Shown in pieces: positions 5,712 to 6,606 of a DNA stretch of 6,606 nt. The translations under genes and the position numbers were made by a program. The notes under the pieces were generated by a model, which had not been told where the DNA came from, did no database searches, and saw only the letters and a list, made by a program, of their open reading frames with translations. Source of the DNA: Nocardioidaceae bacterium (GTDB taxonomy: Bacteria > Actinomycetota > Actinomycetes > Propionibacteriales > Nocardioidaceae); assembly GCA_013696015.1 (NCBI GenBank), contig JACCZI010000307.1, forward strand, positions 1 through 6,606, given 5' to 3'. The first letter of the stretch is position 1; each line of letters opens with the position of its first letter.

Positions 5712-6606
5712 GTGGAGGCGCTGATCATCGCCGGTGGCCTCGGCTCACGCCTGCGCCCGCTGACCGACCGGCGTCCCAAGCACGTGCTGCCCGTGGCGGG
5801 GGTGCCGTTCCTGGGGCACCAGCTCGCCAAGCTCGCCACCACAGGGGTCGAGCATGTGGTGCTCGCGACGTCGTACCGGGCGGCGGAGTTCCGGCCGGTC
5901 TTCGGCGACGGCTCGGCGTACGGGCTGACGCTGACGTACGTCCGAGAGGAGCTGCCGTTGGGCACCGGCGGCGCCATCCGGTACGCCGCATCGGCGTTGC
6001 GCAGTGGCGCTGACGACCCGGTCGTCGTCCTCAACGGTGACCAGCTGTCCGGTCACGACATCGGCGCGCAGGTCCGCGCCTTCGTCGTTGCGGCTGCCGA
6101 CGTGTCGCTGCACCTGGTCGAGGTGCCCGACGCCCGGTCGTACGGGTGCGTCCCGACCGATGACCAGGGCCGGGTGACTGCCTTCCTCGAGAAGTCGCCG
6201 CAGCCGGTGTCCACACAGGTCAACGCCGGGTGCTACGTGTTCCGGCGCGGTTGTATCGACGACATCCCGGCCGGTCGCGTCGTGTCGGTGGAGCGGGAGA
6301 CCTTCCCCGCCCTGCTCGAGGCCGGCCGCCGCGTCATCGGGTACCCGGACCAGAGCTACTGGCGCGACGTTGGCACACCGATGTCGCTGGTGCAGGCCTC
6401 GGTGGACCTGGTGCTCGGCATCGCGACGTCCGCCGCGTACGCACACCCCGCGTCGGAGCGGCTGGTGCAACAGGGCGCCGACGTCGACCACGACGCGGAC
6501 GTCACCGGCGGCTCAGTCGTCGGCCCGGGTGGCGTCGTGGCGAGGGGGGCGGTCGTCAACGGCAGCGTGGTGATGCCCGGCGCCCGGATCGGGCCCGGGG
6601 CGGTGG
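5712..6606 (+). CDS. manB: Sugar-1-phosphate nucleotidyltransferase (mannose-1-phosphate guanylyltransferase-like), 3' end missing
   Basis: Cytoplasmic enzyme joining a sugar-1-phosphate to an NTP to give a nucleotide sugar. Mannose-1-phosphate plus GTP giving GDP-mannose is likeliest, by resemblance to mycobacterial ManB (Rv3264c, 359 aa). The 298 codons present begin with the Rossmann-type signature ALIIAGGLGSRLRPLT (3-18) and PK (22-23). They continue with the uridine/guanine-side GTGGAI (84-89), metal-binding aspartate in LNGDQL (D110), FLEK (158-161), NAGCYVF (171-177) and YWRDVGTP (216-223). From about 264 the sequence turns into Val/Gly-rich hexapeptide repeats of a left-handed beta-helix (SVVGPGGVVARGAVVNGSVV), and the window ends inside this domain. 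An upstream in-frame ATG at 5697 would add five residues. The family also includes glucose-1-phosphate enzymes for UTP or dTTP, and base specificity cannot be read safely here. GDP-mannose would feed lipomannan, lipoarabinomannan and protein mannosylation, separate from galactan synthesis. Confidence 0.85.
   Translation, partial: MEALIIAGGLGSRLRPLTDRRPKHVLPVAGVPFLGHQLAKLATTGVEHVVLATSYRAAEFRPVFGDGSAYGLTLTYVREELPLGTGGAIRYAASALRSGADDPVVVLNGDQLSGHDIGAQVRAFVVAAADVSLHLVEVPDARSYGCVPTDDQGRVTAFLEKSPQPVSTQVNAGCYVFRRGCIDDIPAGRVVSVERETFPALLEAGRRVIGYPDQSYWRDVGTPMSLVQASVDLVLGIATSAAYAHPASERLVQQGADVDHDADVTGGSVVGPGGVVARGAVVNGSVVMPGARIGPGAV

Noticed and set aside
1..6606. Mobile elements, CRISPR arrays, tRNA or rRNA genes
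   Set aside because: No transposase, integrase, array-like spaced repeat or RNA-gene-like sequence was seen. The window is almost entirely coding with consistent composition.

Overview
The window is high-GC actinobacterial DNA. Start codons are often GTG, genes are tightly packed, and third codon positions are strongly G/C. Its gene content points to an actinomycete with an arabinogalactan-type cell wall (mycobacteria, corynebacteria, nocardiae or Pseudonocardiales). A pseudonocardial host is my best guess, but the sequence alone does not fix the genus. All functional calls come from motifs read by eye and from recalled family knowledge.

Positions 19-4903 hold a four-gene run on the + strand. 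It reads UDP-galactopyranose mutase (glf), bifunctional polymerising galactofuranosyltransferase (glfT2), ABC-2 permease (Wzm type) and ABC ATPase (Wzt type). The first three genes are joined by 4-bp start/stop overlaps (ATGA, then GTGA), and the ATPase follows after a gap of about 39 nt. Together they make a supply, polymerisation and export chain. Glf makes UDP-galactofuranose, GlfT2 builds the galactan on a lipid carrier at the inner face of the membrane, and Wzm/Wzt is the likely exporter of that lipid-linked galactan. No priming galactofuranosyltransferase (GlfT1) is present, although in M. tuberculosis it lies between the wzt and wzm homologues.

Positions 4900-5655 hold a convergent minus-strand gene of the TIGR03089 family. 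This protein resembles the N-terminal part of adenylate-forming (AMP-binding) enzymes and its function is unknown. Its stop codon shares the palindrome CTAG with the stop codon of the ATPase gene. A short 56-bp divergent intergenic region separates it from a + strand sugar-1-phosphate nucleotidyltransferase (ManB/mannose-1-phosphate guanylyltransferase-like). That gene runs off the right edge of the window inside its C-terminal hexapeptide-repeat domain.

I found no RNA genes, mobile elements, CRISPR arrays or long repeats, and no convincing intrinsic terminators. No wholly new system is evident. The points most worth a second look are the compact synthesis/export gene order without glfT1, the enzyme-like TIGR03089 protein without catalytic motifs, its apparently leaderless promoter, and the shared CTAG stop.
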